From Methanosarcina sp. (GTDB lineage: Archaea; Halobacteriota; Methanosarcinia; Methanosarcinales; Methanosarcinaceae), in assembly GCF_028693135.1 (NCBI RefSeq), contig NZ_JAQUVZ010000007.1, positions 1 to 64,000 of the forward strand: a stretch of 64,000 nt of DNA. The letters are read 5' to 3'. Position 1 is the first letter of the stretch; each line of letters begins with the position of its first letter. This document shows positions 36,664-46,276 of the stretch, in pieces. The notes under the pieces were generated by a model. That model had not been told where the DNA came from. It worked only from the letters and a program-made list of their open reading frames with translations, and did not search any database. Both the position numbers and the translations under genes were made by a program.

Positions 36664-37977
36664 TTGAGTGACGTTAGTAGACTTGATAAACTGCCTGAAA
36701 AGGTGATTATACCCATGAGGCAGCACGACGGAATTGCTTGTGCTCCTCTGGTAAAGAAAGGTGAAGAGGTTCTCGTCGGCCAGAAGCTGGGGGAATGCGA
36801 GGGCAGTGACCTCGCTTATGTCCATTCCCCCTTCTGTGGGACCGTGGAATCAATTGGGTTGATGCCAAATCCCACCGGAAAGAGAATCCTCAGTGTTGTG
36901 CTCACACCTTCAGAGTGTACACAATCGGTTGAGTTCGTTCCTGAAAAGAATGCATCTCCGTCAAGGTTAATTCAGATAATCAAGGAAGCGGGAATTGTTG
37001 AGTATTACGAAAAGCCCACATACCTTGCCCTGAAGCCTGGAAAGAGGATCGATACTCTGCTCATGAATGCAACCTTCCCCCTGATTACCCGTGCTTACCT
37101 GAATTCCCTTGACAAGGTCCTCAAAGGGTTCAGTCTTATGCTTGACGCAAGTGGGATATCGAGGGGAGTAATTGTTGTCCGGGCAGATGACAAGGAGTCC
37201 ATAAAAGCCTTCAAAGGTGCTGTAGTTGATGGAAAACCCCTCACTATTGCCCCGATCATCGGGAAGAGGCATGCTGATTACTACCTTGAAGATCTTGATG
37301 ACCGGATCATCGTGGTTGCAGCAGGCAAAATAACCTATACCCCAACGATGATGAACCTGCTCTCAGCTGATGTGATGGGCAGGAAGATCTCCCTGGGACG
37401 CGAACCCTCAGATGTGCATGTGGTAGTATGCGGAGTAAAATCTGCCAAAGCAGTATACGATGCCATTTATGAAGGTAAGCCTTACCTTGAAAACGCAGTA
37501 ACGGTTACAGGAGCTGTCAACAAGCCCGGGACCGTATTTGTCAGGTTCGGAACTCCTATAAAGGACGTAATTGATGCCTGCGGAGGTTACAAGGGTGAAC
37601 CTGGAAAGGTTATTGTTAACGGATCCAGGGTTGGAGTAGCCATTTATACGGATGAGGCGCCGGTGGTTAAGAACACCACTGGAATTGTTGTCCAGACCAA
37701 AGCAGAAGTCCTGCAGGATGATACGACTGCCTGTATCCACTGCGCCCGCTGTGTTGACGTCTGTCCTATGAACCTGCTCCCGACCAGGATTGCATCCTAT
37801 TCGGACATAGGAAATTACGAGGAATGTGGGCAGCTGTACGCTATGAACTGCATTGAGTGCGGGGCATGTGCGGTAGTCTGTCCCTCAAAGAGACATCTTG
37901 TGCAATTGATCAAATACTCAAAACTTCAGATCCACAACATATATGCCGCTGAAGCTATGGGGGAGGCGACTAAATAA
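36664..37977 (+). CDS. rnfC: Rnf complex subunit C (NADH-dehydrogenase-51K-like, 2x[4Fe-4S])
   Basis: 437 residues, TTG start with GGAGG upstream. An N-terminal barrel-sandwich segment (APLVKKGEEVLVGQKLG), the FMN/soluble-domain region, an SLBB segment (VTGAVNKPGTVFVRFG), and two ferredoxin clusters (CIHCARCVDVCP, CIECGACAVVCP) follow in order. It feeds electrons, in methanogens probably from ferredoxin, into the membrane complex. Shorter than bacterial RnfC because the long Ala/Lys C-terminal tail is missing. The stop abuts the rnfD ATG. Confidence 0.94.
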   Translation: MSDVSRLDKLPEKVIIPMRQHDGIACAPLVKKGEEVLVGQKLGECEGSDLAYVHSPFCGTVESIGLMPNPTGKRILSVVLTPSECTQSVEFVPEKNASPSRLIQIIKEAGIVEYYEKPTYLALKPGKRIDTLLMNATFPLITRAYLNSLDKVLKGFSLMLDASGISRGVIVVRADDKESIKAFKGAVVDGKPLTIAPIIGKRHADYYLEDLDDRIIVVAAGKITYTPTMMNLLSADVMGRKISLGREPSDVHVVVCGVKSAKAVYDAIYEGKPYLENAVTVTGAVNKPGTVFVRFGTPIKDVIDACGGYKGEPGKVIVNGSRVGVAIYTDEAPVVKNTTGIVVQTKAEVLQDDTTACIHCARCVDVCPMNLLPTRIASYSDIGNYEECGQLYAMNCIECGACAVVCPSKRHLVQLIKYSKLQIHNIYAAEAMGEATK

Positions 37978-38835
37978 ATGGCCTTTATGGTATCCCCACC
38001 TCCTCATATAAAGGAAGGTGTATCGATTAAGAAATTAATGTGGAGCAGATTCATTGTTCTTCTCCCGTTATGTTTAGCTTCGATTTACTTATTTGGATTC
38101 CCTGCTCTCGGTAATCTTGTTGCCGGAGTGCTGGGTGCAGTTTTTATCGAACTGGCAATCCAAAAGGCTTTCAAACAGAAAGTCACAATCGGTGACGGAA
38201 ATGCAGCCTATATGGGACTGCTGATCGCACTGATGGTCCCACCCTCAGTCCCCTTCTGGCTGCCCTTTATCGGAGCAGTCTTCGGGATAGGGGTTGTAAA
38301 GCATGCTTTTGGGGGGCTCGGCTCTTATATGTTCCACCCCGCACTGGCTACCTGGGTCTTTTTGAAGCTTTCCTGGGCTTCACTGATGGTTCCGACCTCA
38401 GTTCCCCAGCTTGGTTCTCTCTCAGACCTTATCCTCGAGACCGGAGCCGGGTTCATAGCAGATGCATCCCCCATAGCTATGATCGGTGTGCTGTACCTCA
38501 TTGCCAGAAGGTACATTGAGTGGAGAATTCCTCTCATGTATTTACTGACAACTATGGTGCTTGTCGTTTTACTCGGAGATCCCCTTTCTTACGTCTTTAC
38601 AGGGTCTTTCCTGCTTGGAGTGTTTTTCATTGCAACGGAAACCTCCACCTCTCCAATAACTAAGAATGGAAGACTTGTTTACGGGATTGCTTGTGGGCTC
38701 CTTACAGTAATTTACGGGTATTTCACTGGAAATTATATTGAGGGGACCTTCTATGGACTGCTGCTTGCAAACGCCATAGCTCCGATGATCGAACGCTCTA
38801 CCGTTCCAAAGCCTTTTGGAGGTGTTGAAGCGTGA
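37978..38835 (+). CDS. rnfD: Rnf complex subunit D
   Basis: 285 residues, about nine membrane helices, NqrB/RnfD family (GDGNAAYMGLLIALMVPP, AFGGLGSYMFHPALATWVFL, ATETSTSPITKNGRLVYG). The position where bacterial RnfD carries the flavinylated threonine in an SGATP-like motif appears here as ADASPIA, so the acceptor would be a serine if it is used. Membrane core of the ion-pumping complex. Confidence 0.92.
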   Translation: MAFMVSPPPHIKEGVSIKKLMWSRFIVLLPLCLASIYLFGFPALGNLVAGVLGAVFIELAIQKAFKQKVTIGDGNAAYMGLLIALMVPPSVPFWLPFIGAVFGIGVVKHAFGGLGSYMFHPALATWVFLKLSWASLMVPTSVPQLGSLSDLILETGAGFIADASPIAMIGVLYLIARRYIEWRIPLMYLLTTMVLVVLLGDPLSYVFTGSFLLGVFFIATETSTSPITKNGRLVYGIACGLLTVIYGYFTGNYIEGTFYGLLLANAIAPMIERSTVPKPFGGVEA

Positions 38836-39392
38836 AAAATACCCCGGCAAACATTATCATAAAAATGATTGTACTTTCAGCGCTTGCGGCTATACTTCTG
38901 GCAGCGACCTTTGTCCCTACCCAGGTGCAGTTGAAAGTGCTGCAGGAGGAACAGCAGAAACAGGCATTAAAAGCGGTTCTGCCTCAAGCTGCAGATTTCG
39001 AGCCGGTGACCGGAGATAAGGTAGATGCTGACGGAAATCCTGTGGTTCTGTATTTCCGTGGAGTCGACTCTTCCGGAAATATCGTAGGTTATGCCTTCCG
39101 GAATACTCAACCCGGTGCACAGGGCCTTGTTGAGGTTCTCGGTGGAGTAAGCTCGGACTTCAGCACCATAACAGGAATGGAAGTTATGTCCCACGCCGAA
39201 ACTCCGGGGCTTGGAGCAAAAATTATTGAGCCTGGGTTTAAGTCCCAATTCTTAAACCTGCCTGTTGCAGATCTGAGCCTGTCCAGTGCTGGTGGAAAAG
39301 TTGATGCCATTTCCGGTGCGACCATTTCCTCTACAACGGTGGTGAATGCTCTACACATTGGTATCGATGGTGTGAGAGCTAAGGAAGGGTGA
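38832..39392 (+). CDS. rnfG: Rnf complex subunit G (FMN-binding)
   Basis: 186 residues; GTG start overlapping the rnfD stop by 4 bp. One N-terminal membrane helix, then the extracytoplasmic FMN-binding domain. The motif DAISGATISSTTVVNAL contains the threonine to which ApbE attaches FMN. ETPGLGAKI is also typical. Electron carrier on the outer face, close to MmcA. Confidence 0.94.
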   Translation: MKNTPANIIIKMIVLSALAAILLAATFVPTQVQLKVLQEEQQKQALKAVLPQAADFEPVTGDKVDADGNPVVLYFRGVDSSGNIVGYAFRNTQPGAQGLVEVLGGVSSDFSTITGMEVMSHAETPGLGAKIIEPGFKSQFLNLPVADLSLSSAGGKVDAISGATISSTTVVNALHIGIDGVRAKEG

Positions 39393-39397
39393 TTCAT

Positions 39398-40033
39398 ATG
39401 GGTGATAATAGGAGTGTAGCAAGTGAATTTATGCGAGGAATTACCAAGGACAACCCCACATTTGGCCTCGTGTTAGGGCTCTGCCCTACGCTGGCTGTCA
39501 CCACTTCCGTTGAAAACGGGATTGGTATGGCTGCGGGGACCTTATTCGTCCTGGTCGGTTCAAATATGCTGGTATCATTACTTAGAAAAGAAATTCCTGA
39601 TTCAGTGAGAATTCCAATAGAACTAATTGTCATAGCGACTTTCGTTTCGATAGTGGATATGGGAATGGAAGCGTTTACACCTGATATATACGCAGCTTTA
39701 GGTGTATACATTCCCCTGATCGTGGTGAACTGTATTGTGATCGGACGTGCTGAAGCCTATGCCTTGAAGAATGGAGTCTTTTACTCGATAGTTGATGCAT
39801 TCGGTATAGGCACAGGGTTCCTGCTAGTACTAATGCTTCTTGGAGGTATCAGGGAGCTGCTGGGTACAGGCGGGATCAAGCTCTTTGGAGTTCAGTTAGT
39901 TGACTTTGTCTCCATGCTGGGGTACAACCCCATAGGTGTTATGACTCTGTCATCGGGAGCTTTCCTTACCATTGCGGTTCTGATGACTATAGTCAATTAC
40001 CGCAAGATTTTAAAGGCTATGAAAGGTGGTTAA
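39398..40033 (+). CDS. rnfE: Rnf complex subunit E
   Basis: 211 residues from the ATG at 39398 (GGGTGAT 4 bases upstream; GTG at 39389 is less likely). Six membrane helices of the RnfA/E-NqrD/E family, with GLCPTLAVTTSVENGIGM and IPLIVVNCIVIGRAEAYA. The conserved cysteines in GLCP and NCIVIG belong to the intramembrane iron-sulfur site formed with RnfA. Confidence 0.94.
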   Translation: MGDNRSVASEFMRGITKDNPTFGLVLGLCPTLAVTTSVENGIGMAAGTLFVLVGSNMLVSLLRKEIPDSVRIPIELIVIATFVSIVDMGMEAFTPDIYAALGVYIPLIVVNCIVIGRAEAYALKNGVFYSIVDAFGIGTGFLLVLMLLGGIRELLGTGGIKLFGVQLVDFVSMLGYNPIGVMTLSSGAFLTIAVLMTIVNYRKILKAMKGG

Positions 40034-40034
40034 A

Positions 40035-40625
40035 ATGGCAGACGCATCTTTATTTGCAATCTTTATGGATGGCGTGTTCCTGAAGAACTTCCTGGTGGTC
40101 CAGTTCCTGGGGCTCTGTTCCTTCGTGGGTGTCACAAAGGACGTAAAAAGTGCATCCGGGATGTCAGGGGCAGTTATCTTCGTTATAACGCTGTCAGCTT
40201 TCGTGTCCTACCTTCTGTACACGTTCATTCTGTTACCCTTGAGGCTTGAGTACCTGAACACTATTGCATTCATAATAGTGATTGCAGCGCTTGTGCAGCT
40301 GGTAGAGTTTATTGTCCGGAAGTTTATGCCACCACTGTACAGGTCACTTGGTATTTACCTGCCTCTGATCTCTACGAACTGTGCAGTGCTCGGCGCTGTG
40401 CTGCTTAATGTGATGAACGAATACACCTTCATCCAGAGTATTGTTTTCGGGATTGCTGCAGGGGTAGGATATACTGTTGCAATGCTCATTATGGCTTCCA
40501 TACGTGAGAGGAGTAACGTGCTCTATGTCCCAAAAGCAGTTGGTAGAGGGGTCACATACGCGTTCTTCATTGCACTGATCATGTCAATGTCCTTTGCTAA
40601 CTACTTCAAGGTGATTCCACTATGA
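40035..40625 (+). CDS. rnfA: Rnf complex subunit A
   Basis: 196 residues from the ATG at 40035 (AAAGGTGG upstream). Six helices; FLGLCSFVGVTKDVKSASGMSG and LPLISTNCAVLGAVLLN carry the paired cysteines that complete the intramembrane cluster with RnfE. Overlaps rnfB by 4 bp. Confidence 0.94.
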   Translation: MADASLFAIFMDGVFLKNFLVVQFLGLCSFVGVTKDVKSASGMSGAVIFVITLSAFVSYLLYTFILLPLRLEYLNTIAFIIVIAALVQLVEFIVRKFMPPLYRSLGIYLPLISTNCAVLGAVLLNVMNEYTFIQSIVFGIAAGVGYTVAMLIMASIRERSNVLYVPKAVGRGVTYAFFIALIMSMSFANYFKVIPL

Positions 40626-41425
40626 GTGACCTTACAACAGTCCTCATAAATACCGTTTCGGTACTTGTGGGACTTTGTATTGCTGTAGGCGCAATGCTGG
40701 TATTTGCCTCCAAGGTCTTTAAAGTGGAAACCAACCCTCTGGTCGATGAGGTTGCTTCCCTTCTCCCGGGAGCCAACTGTGGTGGATGCGGATTTGCCGG
40801 ATGTGCTTCCTGTGCTGAAGCTATTGTCTTAAGTGGCGCACCCATCAACAGTTGCCCTGTTGGAGGATATGACGTTGCAAAACAGATCGGCGTAGTTATG
40901 GGACAGGAAATTTCAGAGTCCGAAAAAGCTTTTCCCTTTGTCCGCTGTCAGGGTGGACAGGCTCATTGTACGACCCTTTATGACTATCATGGAGTGGAAA
41001 GCTGCAAAGCTGCCCTCATGCTCTGCGATTCCACGAAAGGTTGTACCTACGGTTGTATTGGCCTTGGGACCTGTGTCAAAGCCTGCCAGTTTGATGCCCT
41101 CTCCATGGGAGAAGACGGCTTCCCGGTTGTGAACAAGAACCTCTGTACAAGCTGTGGGAACTGCATTGCAGCCTGCCCTAACGGTATACTCACCTTTGCC
41201 AGGGACTCAGAGAAAGTTCATGTGCTCTGCCGCTCTCATGACAAGGGTAAGGACGTTAAGGCGGTCTGTGAAGTCGGCTGTATCGGCTGTAAGAAATGTG
41301 AAAAAGCATGTCCCGCAGAAGCTATAAAGGTCACCGACTTCCTGGCTGAAATCGACCAGGAAAAGTGTACCGGATGCGGGGCCTGTGTCGAAATCTGCCC
41401 GCAGAAGTCAATCGAGCTCCGGTAA
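40622..41425 (+). CDS. rnfB: Rnf complex subunit B (polyferredoxin)
   Basis: 267 residues. One N-terminal helix is followed by the Fe-S domain GANCGGCGFAGCASCAEAI. A cysteine-rich region and ferredoxin-type clusters come next (CTYGCIGLGTCVKACQ, CTSCGNCIAACP, CIGCKKCEKACP, CTGCGACVEICP). It is the likely docking site for reduced ferredoxin. Last core gene of the rnf set. Confidence 0.94.
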   Translation: MSDLTTVLINTVSVLVGLCIAVGAMLVFASKVFKVETNPLVDEVASLLPGANCGGCGFAGCASCAEAIVLSGAPINSCPVGGYDVAKQIGVVMGQEISESEKAFPFVRCQGGQAHCTTLYDYHGVESCKAALMLCDSTKGCTYGCIGLGTCVKACQFDALSMGEDGFPVVNKNLCTSCGNCIAACPNGILTFARDSEKVHVLCRSHDKGKDVKAVCEVGCIGCKKCEKACPAEAIKVTDFLAEIDQEKCTGCGACVEICPQKSIELR

Positions 41426-41475
41426 TCCGGGCTCTTTTTTTCTGACAGCCTTTAAAGACTAAAGAGGTGAAAACT

Positions 41476-41811
41476 ATGCCGTACAAAACTTTCCTTGGCT
41501 TGCCTGAAAATATCGTGGCAGCTCTTTGTTATCCTGTAGGCTGGCTCTCAGGCCTGTTCTTCCTGCTCCTTGAGCGCAAGAACAAGTTTGTCCGCTTCCA
41601 CGCTATGCAGTCGATCCTGCTCTTCATGCCGTTTGCTCTCTTCATCTTCCTGGTGGCATGGATCCCAACGATCGGCTGGATCATTGCAGATGGCGTTGGA
41701 ATGCCTGGACTGCTTCTCATCGTAATCCCGATGTACATGGCCTTCAGGGGCTCAAAGTTCAAAATCCCCATCATAGGAAAGATTGCCTACGATTTTGCCT
41801 ATGGCGAGTAA
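41476..41811 (+). CDS. Small membrane protein of the rnf operon (DUF4870-like)
   Basis: 111 residues from the ATG at 41476 with GAGGTGA upstream. Three hydrophobic helices; LLLERKNKFVRFHAMQSILLF is the DUF4870-type signature. It follows rnfB by 50 bp, before the operon terminator, so it is very probably co-transcribed. Its role in the complex (assembly or an extra subunit) is unknown. Confidence 0.85.
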   Translation: MPYKTFLGLPENIVAALCYPVGWLSGLFFLLLERKNKFVRFHAMQSILLFMPFALFIFLVAWIPTIGWIIADGVGMPGLLLIVIPMYMAFRGSKFKIPIIGKIAYDFAYGE

Positions 41812-41835
41812 ACAAACAGATTTACCTGAAAAACC

Positions 41836-41876
41836 GAATTGCTCCCCCAAAAGAGCAATTCAACCTTTTCTTTTTT
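41836..41876 (+). terminator. Intrinsic-type terminator of the rnf operon
   Basis: GAATTGCTC (41836-41844) pairs perfectly with GAGCAATTC (41853-41861) around CCCCCAAAA-type loop bases. A T-rich run ending in TTTTTT follows. Confidence 0.75.
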
Positions 41877-42062
41877 GACTGTTTTCTTGTTTCAGTCCTG
41901 AATTTTTTAGTTTTTTATTCCACCAGGAAAATTTCCCCACACAATGTGTCAATTATCGGACAATTAAATCCCTCTTATCTCCAATGAATTCCTCTGTCCT
42001 CTTATCTCTAATTTAATAACAGTCGTTTTGCACAAAAAATACATTCTCAACTTTCCGCTAAG

Positions 42063-43115
42063 TTATTCCTCTGAAACCGATTCGTACAGTTTTCTTCTCT
42101 CCGGAGGCATGGCTTCAAGATATTCTTTTGCTTCTTCGGGAGAGACTGCCCTGCGGGTCCCATCGGGTTCCTGTATGACCACACCGCTCTCTATGAGCAT
42201 TCTGTACCTTGCTTTTCTTACTTCCTTATTCGGGTGGCAGACGAAATGGCAGTTGGAACAAGTATATTCCATTCTATTTCCTGGAATCAGGCAAATAAAA
42301 AACCCACCCTTTATCTTCGGCCTTTCGCGGTAAGCTTCTATGGTACCGGGCAGAGCAGCAATGAACTCTTCATCCTTTGCAGGGATTTTAAAGCGCGCAG
42401 GAGACCAGGTGGACCACTTTCCGGAGGCGTTCAGACCTGTAAGTCCCCCGCAGACAAGGAAACAGCGGCTATTGCTTCTTCGCTTCCCGTAACTAAACTC
42501 CTTTCCTCCAAGGGTTACAGTGACTTTCTCAACCGGGTCCACGTATCCGGAGGAACAGACTGAAAGGCAGAGCTTGCATTCGTCACAGTAGTTTTCTTCC
42601 TCTGGCAGGGGGTCTGTCGGAACTAATTCCGCGTCAGTAACGACCGAGGCTAGGACAATCGCTGATCCGTATTCCTCTGTGATAATATTTCCTGAGTATC
42701 CCAAATACCCTATCCCGGAGCGGACCGCCAGATACCTGTGGGATATAGGTGGGTGCATGTCCAGTTGCCAGTTTTCAGTATCCATCCGGTAAACGAAATT
42801 TGCTCCCTGAGGGACAGCTTTGTACCCCATCTGCTGCAGGAACCCTGTCATTTCAAGGGCGATCCCGTTGGCAAGGGTGGTGGTTCGCACTTTATTAGTT
42901 TCAAGGGATTCATGGTCCTCTTTTTTAAAGTACGGGTCGATAAGACTCTGGTCAAAAGCCAGGGCAAAACAGATTGCCGATTTTGCTTCAGGCAGCACAT
43001 AGGTCAGGTCGGCAGAAGGGGGGCCGCCTGCAAGGGTTTCCGTGGTTACTATTCCCACTTTGAAGGCTCCAAGAGTCAGAGCCATCTCTTTGAGAGATTC
43101 GGTTAGTTCGTTCAT
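42063..43115 (-). CDS. QueG-like [4Fe-4S] protein (epoxyqueuosine reductase-related)
   Basis: 350 residues from the ATG at 43115. The N-terminal region (LGAFKVGIVTTETLAGGPPSADL) resembles the cobalamin-binding part of QueG-like proteins. Cluster motifs are CDECKLCLSVCSSG and CSNCHFVCHPNKE. The second set departs from the QueG CxxCxxCxxxCP pattern. Archaea do not make queuosine, so another reductase role is likely. Standalone gene. Confidence 0.65.
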   Translation of the reverse strand: MNELTESLKEMALTLGAFKVGIVTTETLAGGPPSADLTYVLPEAKSAICFALAFDQSLIDPYFKKEDHESLETNKVRTTTLANGIALEMTGFLQQMGYKAVPQGANFVYRMDTENWQLDMHPPISHRYLAVRSGIGYLGYSGNIITEEYGSAIVLASVVTDAELVPTDPLPEEENYCDECKLCLSVCSSGYVDPVEKVTVTLGGKEFSYGKRRSNSRCFLVCGGLTGLNASGKWSTWSPARFKIPAKDEEFIAALPGTIEAYRERPKIKGGFFICLIPGNRMEYTCSNCHFVCHPNKEVRKARYRMLIESGVVIQEPDGTRRAVSPEEAKEYLEAMPPERRKLYESVSEE

Positions 43116-43345
43116 TTTCCTATTCCTCTTCACACCAAAAAAGCTTAATTTCCAGAATAGTTTATGCAAGGTAATTCATATATACTTGATCGGCACTGGA
43201 GTGTACTTCCAAGACTCAGGTATAGTCCAATGACTTTGTTTCAGTTGTTTGGTTCAGTTATATGCTCTAACGGAACAGAGCGGAAAATGGGAATAAAATG
43301 GAGAAAAAAGGAAACGAAACTGAAAAAAGTGAATGCTGGGGTTTT

Positions 43346-44191
43346 TTACGCAATCACTACCCCATATTTCGCAAACACCTGTGCAAATGCCTGCCTTAGC
43401 TCTTCTGCCACCTTTCTGGTTTTCTCCTCATCTTTAAGGCTTGCGGCGTTTCCAAGTTCTGTGATTTTTAGCTCTACAGCCTGCAGGCTGGCTTCGTAGT
43501 TTTCGTCCGCACTTTCTGGAGGTTCGGCATTACTTACGCCTTCCCACTTTGCTTCAAGTTCGGGAATGAGAGCCACAACTGCAGCAGTATCGTTTTTATC
43601 TGCGTCCTCAATTGCAATTTCCATCAGGGTGTGGAAGTCTGTCATGCGGTCTCCTACCAGGTCGACCCCGTTTCTCCTGTGCAGTTCGAGGAAAAGGTCT
43701 CGCATGGGTTCGAGGGCTGTGTGTGAAGCATCGATGTTATTTTCCAGCAATTTTTCCTGTGAATCTACTGAAATTGCCAGGGCTCCATCAACGGTTTCAG
43801 GCCATTTTTCATCAGCTGCATAAATCGCAGGTGGGTTTTCCGTATAGCCTTCACTTACTGCGGTAAGGTCTTCGACAAGCCCGGAAAGAGCAGCTGAGGA
43901 TGCGTTATAGTCCTTTTTGCTGGTTGAAACCAGAGCTTTAACATAATTTGAATTTGCTTTCTGCATCAAGGAGTTGAATTCAGCATCTCCGACATTTCCG
44001 GTTTCGATCTCGGTTTCAACCTCTCCTCCAGTTCCTTCTCCGGCGGTCCCTGCCTCAATTCCTGCTTCGGCTCCTTCTTCTTCTGCGGTGACGTTTTCTT
44101 TTCCGGAATCCGATGCACATCCGGCTCCGAAGATTACCAGGGCAAATGCAAGTAAAATTGATATCAATACTTTTACTTTCGTTTCTCTCAC
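43346..44191 (-). CDS. Lipoprotein with helical-bundle domain
   Basis: 281 residues. The signal FALVIFGAGCASDSGK has a clear lipobox with Cys near residue 25. An acidic, Gly/Glu/Ala-rich linker of about 40 residues leads to an all-helical domain with repeated ELE/LVEDL patterns (LMEIAIEDADKNDTAAVV, VELKITELGNAASL). Probably a membrane-anchored, externally exposed helical protein of unknown function; some resemblance to four-helix sensor modules is only structural impression. Confidence 0.7.
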   Translation of the reverse strand: MRETKVKVLISILLAFALVIFGAGCASDSGKENVTAEEEGAEAGIEAGTAGEGTGGEVETEIETGNVGDAEFNSLMQKANSNYVKALVSTSKKDYNASSAALSGLVEDLTAVSEGYTENPPAIYAADEKWPETVDGALAISVDSQEKLLENNIDASHTALEPMRDLFLELHRRNGVDLVGDRMTDFHTLMEIAIEDADKNDTAAVVALIPELEAKWEGVSNAEPPESADENYEASLQAVELKITELGNAASLKDEEKTRKVAEELRQAFAQVFAKYGVVIA

Positions 44192-44221
44192 CTCATTATC
44201 AATTTAACATATTTCTTCCAG

Positions 44222-44274
44222 TTTCGTTTTCTTTTGTTTCTTTTTCTTTTGTTTCTTTTTCTTTTGTTTCTTTT
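44222..44274. repeat. 18-bp T-rich tandem repeat
   Basis: TTTTCTTTTGTTTCTTTT-type units repeat with period 18 about 2.8 times, upstream of the lipoprotein gene on its non-template side. Confidence 0.75.
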
Positions 44275-44455
44275 ATATTCAGGGCTTTTTGTTCTAAATC
44301 CTGAGCTCTTTTTATGCTTCCCTTCTTATTTATCTCCGGTCCCGGGGTTTGACTTCTCAGGGTTCCCCTGTTTCGAAATGCGGTCGGCATGCCTTATATA
44401 TCGCAAACATTCGAAAGTTTAAATATTATCTTCTCTAATTAAGGTGCAAATATTA

Positions 44456-45460
44456 ATGGAGGACTCTAAGATTAAAGACGAGATCTGGATTGAAAAATAC
44501 AGGCCAGTCAGGCTGAATCAGGTAGCAGGGCAGAAGGAAACAATCGAGCGCCTGATGTCTTATGTGGCAACTAAAAACCTTCCCCACCTCCTCTTTTCCG
44601 GGCCTCCGGGTGTCGGGAAAACAGCTTCTGCAGTTTCAATTGCAAGGGAGCTTTTCGGGGAAGATTTATGGCGAGAAAATTTTACCGAACTCAATGCTTC
44701 CGATGAAAGGGGCATTGATGTAGTTAGAAATAAGATTAAAAACTTTGCAAAAACCGCCCCTATAGGCGGAGCTTCGTTCAAGATCATTTTCCTTGATGAA
44801 GCCGATGCCCTCACCTCGGATGCGCAGTCTGCACTCCGCAGGACCATGGAAAAATTCAGCAGCAATTGCCGTTTTATCCTCTCATGTAATTATTCCTCCA
44901 AAATCATTGAGCCTATTCAGTCCAGGTGTGCAGTTTACAGGTTCAGGCGGCTTTCCGATGAAGCCATTAAAGAACGGCTTGAATACATTGCTAAAGACCA
45001 GGGTTTGTCCATTACCGAAGGCGGGTATGAAGCTCTGATTTATGTAGCTCAGGGAGATATGCGAAAAGCTGTCAATTCTCTTCAAGCTGCTGCCTTTATT
45101 GATACGGAAAACTCCATTTCCCGGGAAACCATTTACAGGACTACTGCAACCGCAAACCCTGACGAGATTAAGAACCTGATCGAGACCGCCCTGCGCGGAA
45201 ACTTCAGGATTGCCAGAAAAGAGCTTAACAGGTTACTCTATGAAGAAGGGCTTTCCGGAGAGGATATTGTGGGCCAGATCTACAGGGTGGTTTCTGAAAT
45301 GGATAACCTTATGGTTCTGGATCTCGGGCTTTCGGAAAGGGATATTGTCGCCCTTGTGGATGTCATCGGAGAGACCGATTTCAGGCTAACTGAAGGAGCC
45401 AGCGAAAAAATCCAGCTGGAAGCCTTACTTGCACATTTCGCTCTTTCAAGAGAAGACTGA
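44456..45460 (+). CDS. rfcS: Replication factor C small subunit
   Basis: 334 residues from the ATG at 44456 (AAGGTG upstream). AAA+ clamp-loader motifs: GPPGVGKT (Walker A, about residue 49), IIFLDEADAL (Walker B), CNYSSKIIEPIQSRC with the SRC arginine finger, and the C-terminal collar helices. Loads PCNA onto primed DNA with the large subunit. No intein. Confidence 0.96.
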   Translation: MEDSKIKDEIWIEKYRPVRLNQVAGQKETIERLMSYVATKNLPHLLFSGPPGVGKTASAVSIARELFGEDLWRENFTELNASDERGIDVVRNKIKNFAKTAPIGGASFKIIFLDEADALTSDAQSALRRTMEKFSSNCRFILSCNYSSKIIEPIQSRCAVYRFRRLSDEAIKERLEYIAKDQGLSITEGGYEALIYVAQGDMRKAVNSLQAAAFIDTENSISRETIYRTTATANPDEIKNLIETALRGNFRIARKELNRLLYEEGLSGEDIVGQIYRVVSEMDNLMVLDLGLSERDIVALVDVIGETDFRLTEGASEKIQLEALLAHFALSRED

Positions 45461-45591
45461 GGCTTCATAATTCCTTACAAACAGGTTTTGCCGCATGCTC
45501 TACATCCGGATCTCTGAAAGGCAGATGAAAAAGGCCTTAATGAAGCGAGCCTTTTTCTCTCAAAAGATTATAGTTATCACTCCTGATCATC

Positions 45592-46104
45592 ATGTCTGTT
45601 GAAAATTTATTGGTAGAAATGCTGGGGTCTGTGCCCCACTGGCTTGCAGTAATGGTTATAGGGGCTCTTCCGATCTCTGAACTGAGGGGTGCAATCCCTG
45701 TAGCCATGGGCATCTATGGAATGGGACCTTTTGAGGCTTATTTCCTTTCGGTGCTTGGAAACATTATTCCTGTGGTTCCCCTTTTGCTTTTCCTTGAGCC
45801 AGTCTCCGGGTACCTGAGGCGCTACCATATCTTCGATGTCTTTTTCACGTGGCTCTTTTCAAGGACCCGGCGCAACCACACAAAAAACTTTGAAAAATAT
45901 GGACTTCTTGCCCTGACCCTCTTCGTTGCCGTGCCTCTGCCAGTTACCGGTGCCTGGACAGGCTGTGCAGCTGCATTTGTATTCGGGATCAAGTTCAAGC
46001 ATTCACTGCCAGCAATCGTTGCAGGGGTAATGATAGCAGGAGTCATTGTAACTGTAGTCACAATGACGGGCATGGGCCTGGTTGACCTTATTTTCGGAGT
46101 TTGA
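45592..46104 (+). CDS. Putative small multidrug export protein (COG2426 family)
   Basis: 170 residues, four or five membrane helices. Family motifs are ALPISELRGAIPVAMGIYGM, FLSVLGNIIPVVPLLLFL, HTKNFEKYGLLALTLFVAVPLPVTGAWTG. Transport activity is by family name only. No clear ribosome-binding site, so possibly leaderless. The stop overlaps a perfect palindrome TGACCTGAGGTCA (46102-46114). Confidence 0.8.
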   Translation: MSVENLLVEMLGSVPHWLAVMVIGALPISELRGAIPVAMGIYGMGPFEAYFLSVLGNIIPVVPLLLFLEPVSGYLRRYHIFDVFFTWLFSRTRRNHTKNFEKYGLLALTLFVAVPLPVTGAWTGCAAAFVFGIKFKHSLPAIVAGVMIAGVIVTVVTMTGMGLVDLIFGV

Positions 46105-46276
46105 CCTGAGGTCAGGCTCTTCGAAATCTTCATATACCTTAAAAATATCAAATATATCATATACAGAACAAATATAAATTTCTCTTTATATTTGCAGCCA
46201 GTCCTGTTTCTACAGTTTCTTACGCGGTCTATTCCCGTTGTCTGGCAATTATCTAGAATTTTTGAGGTGATTTTTA

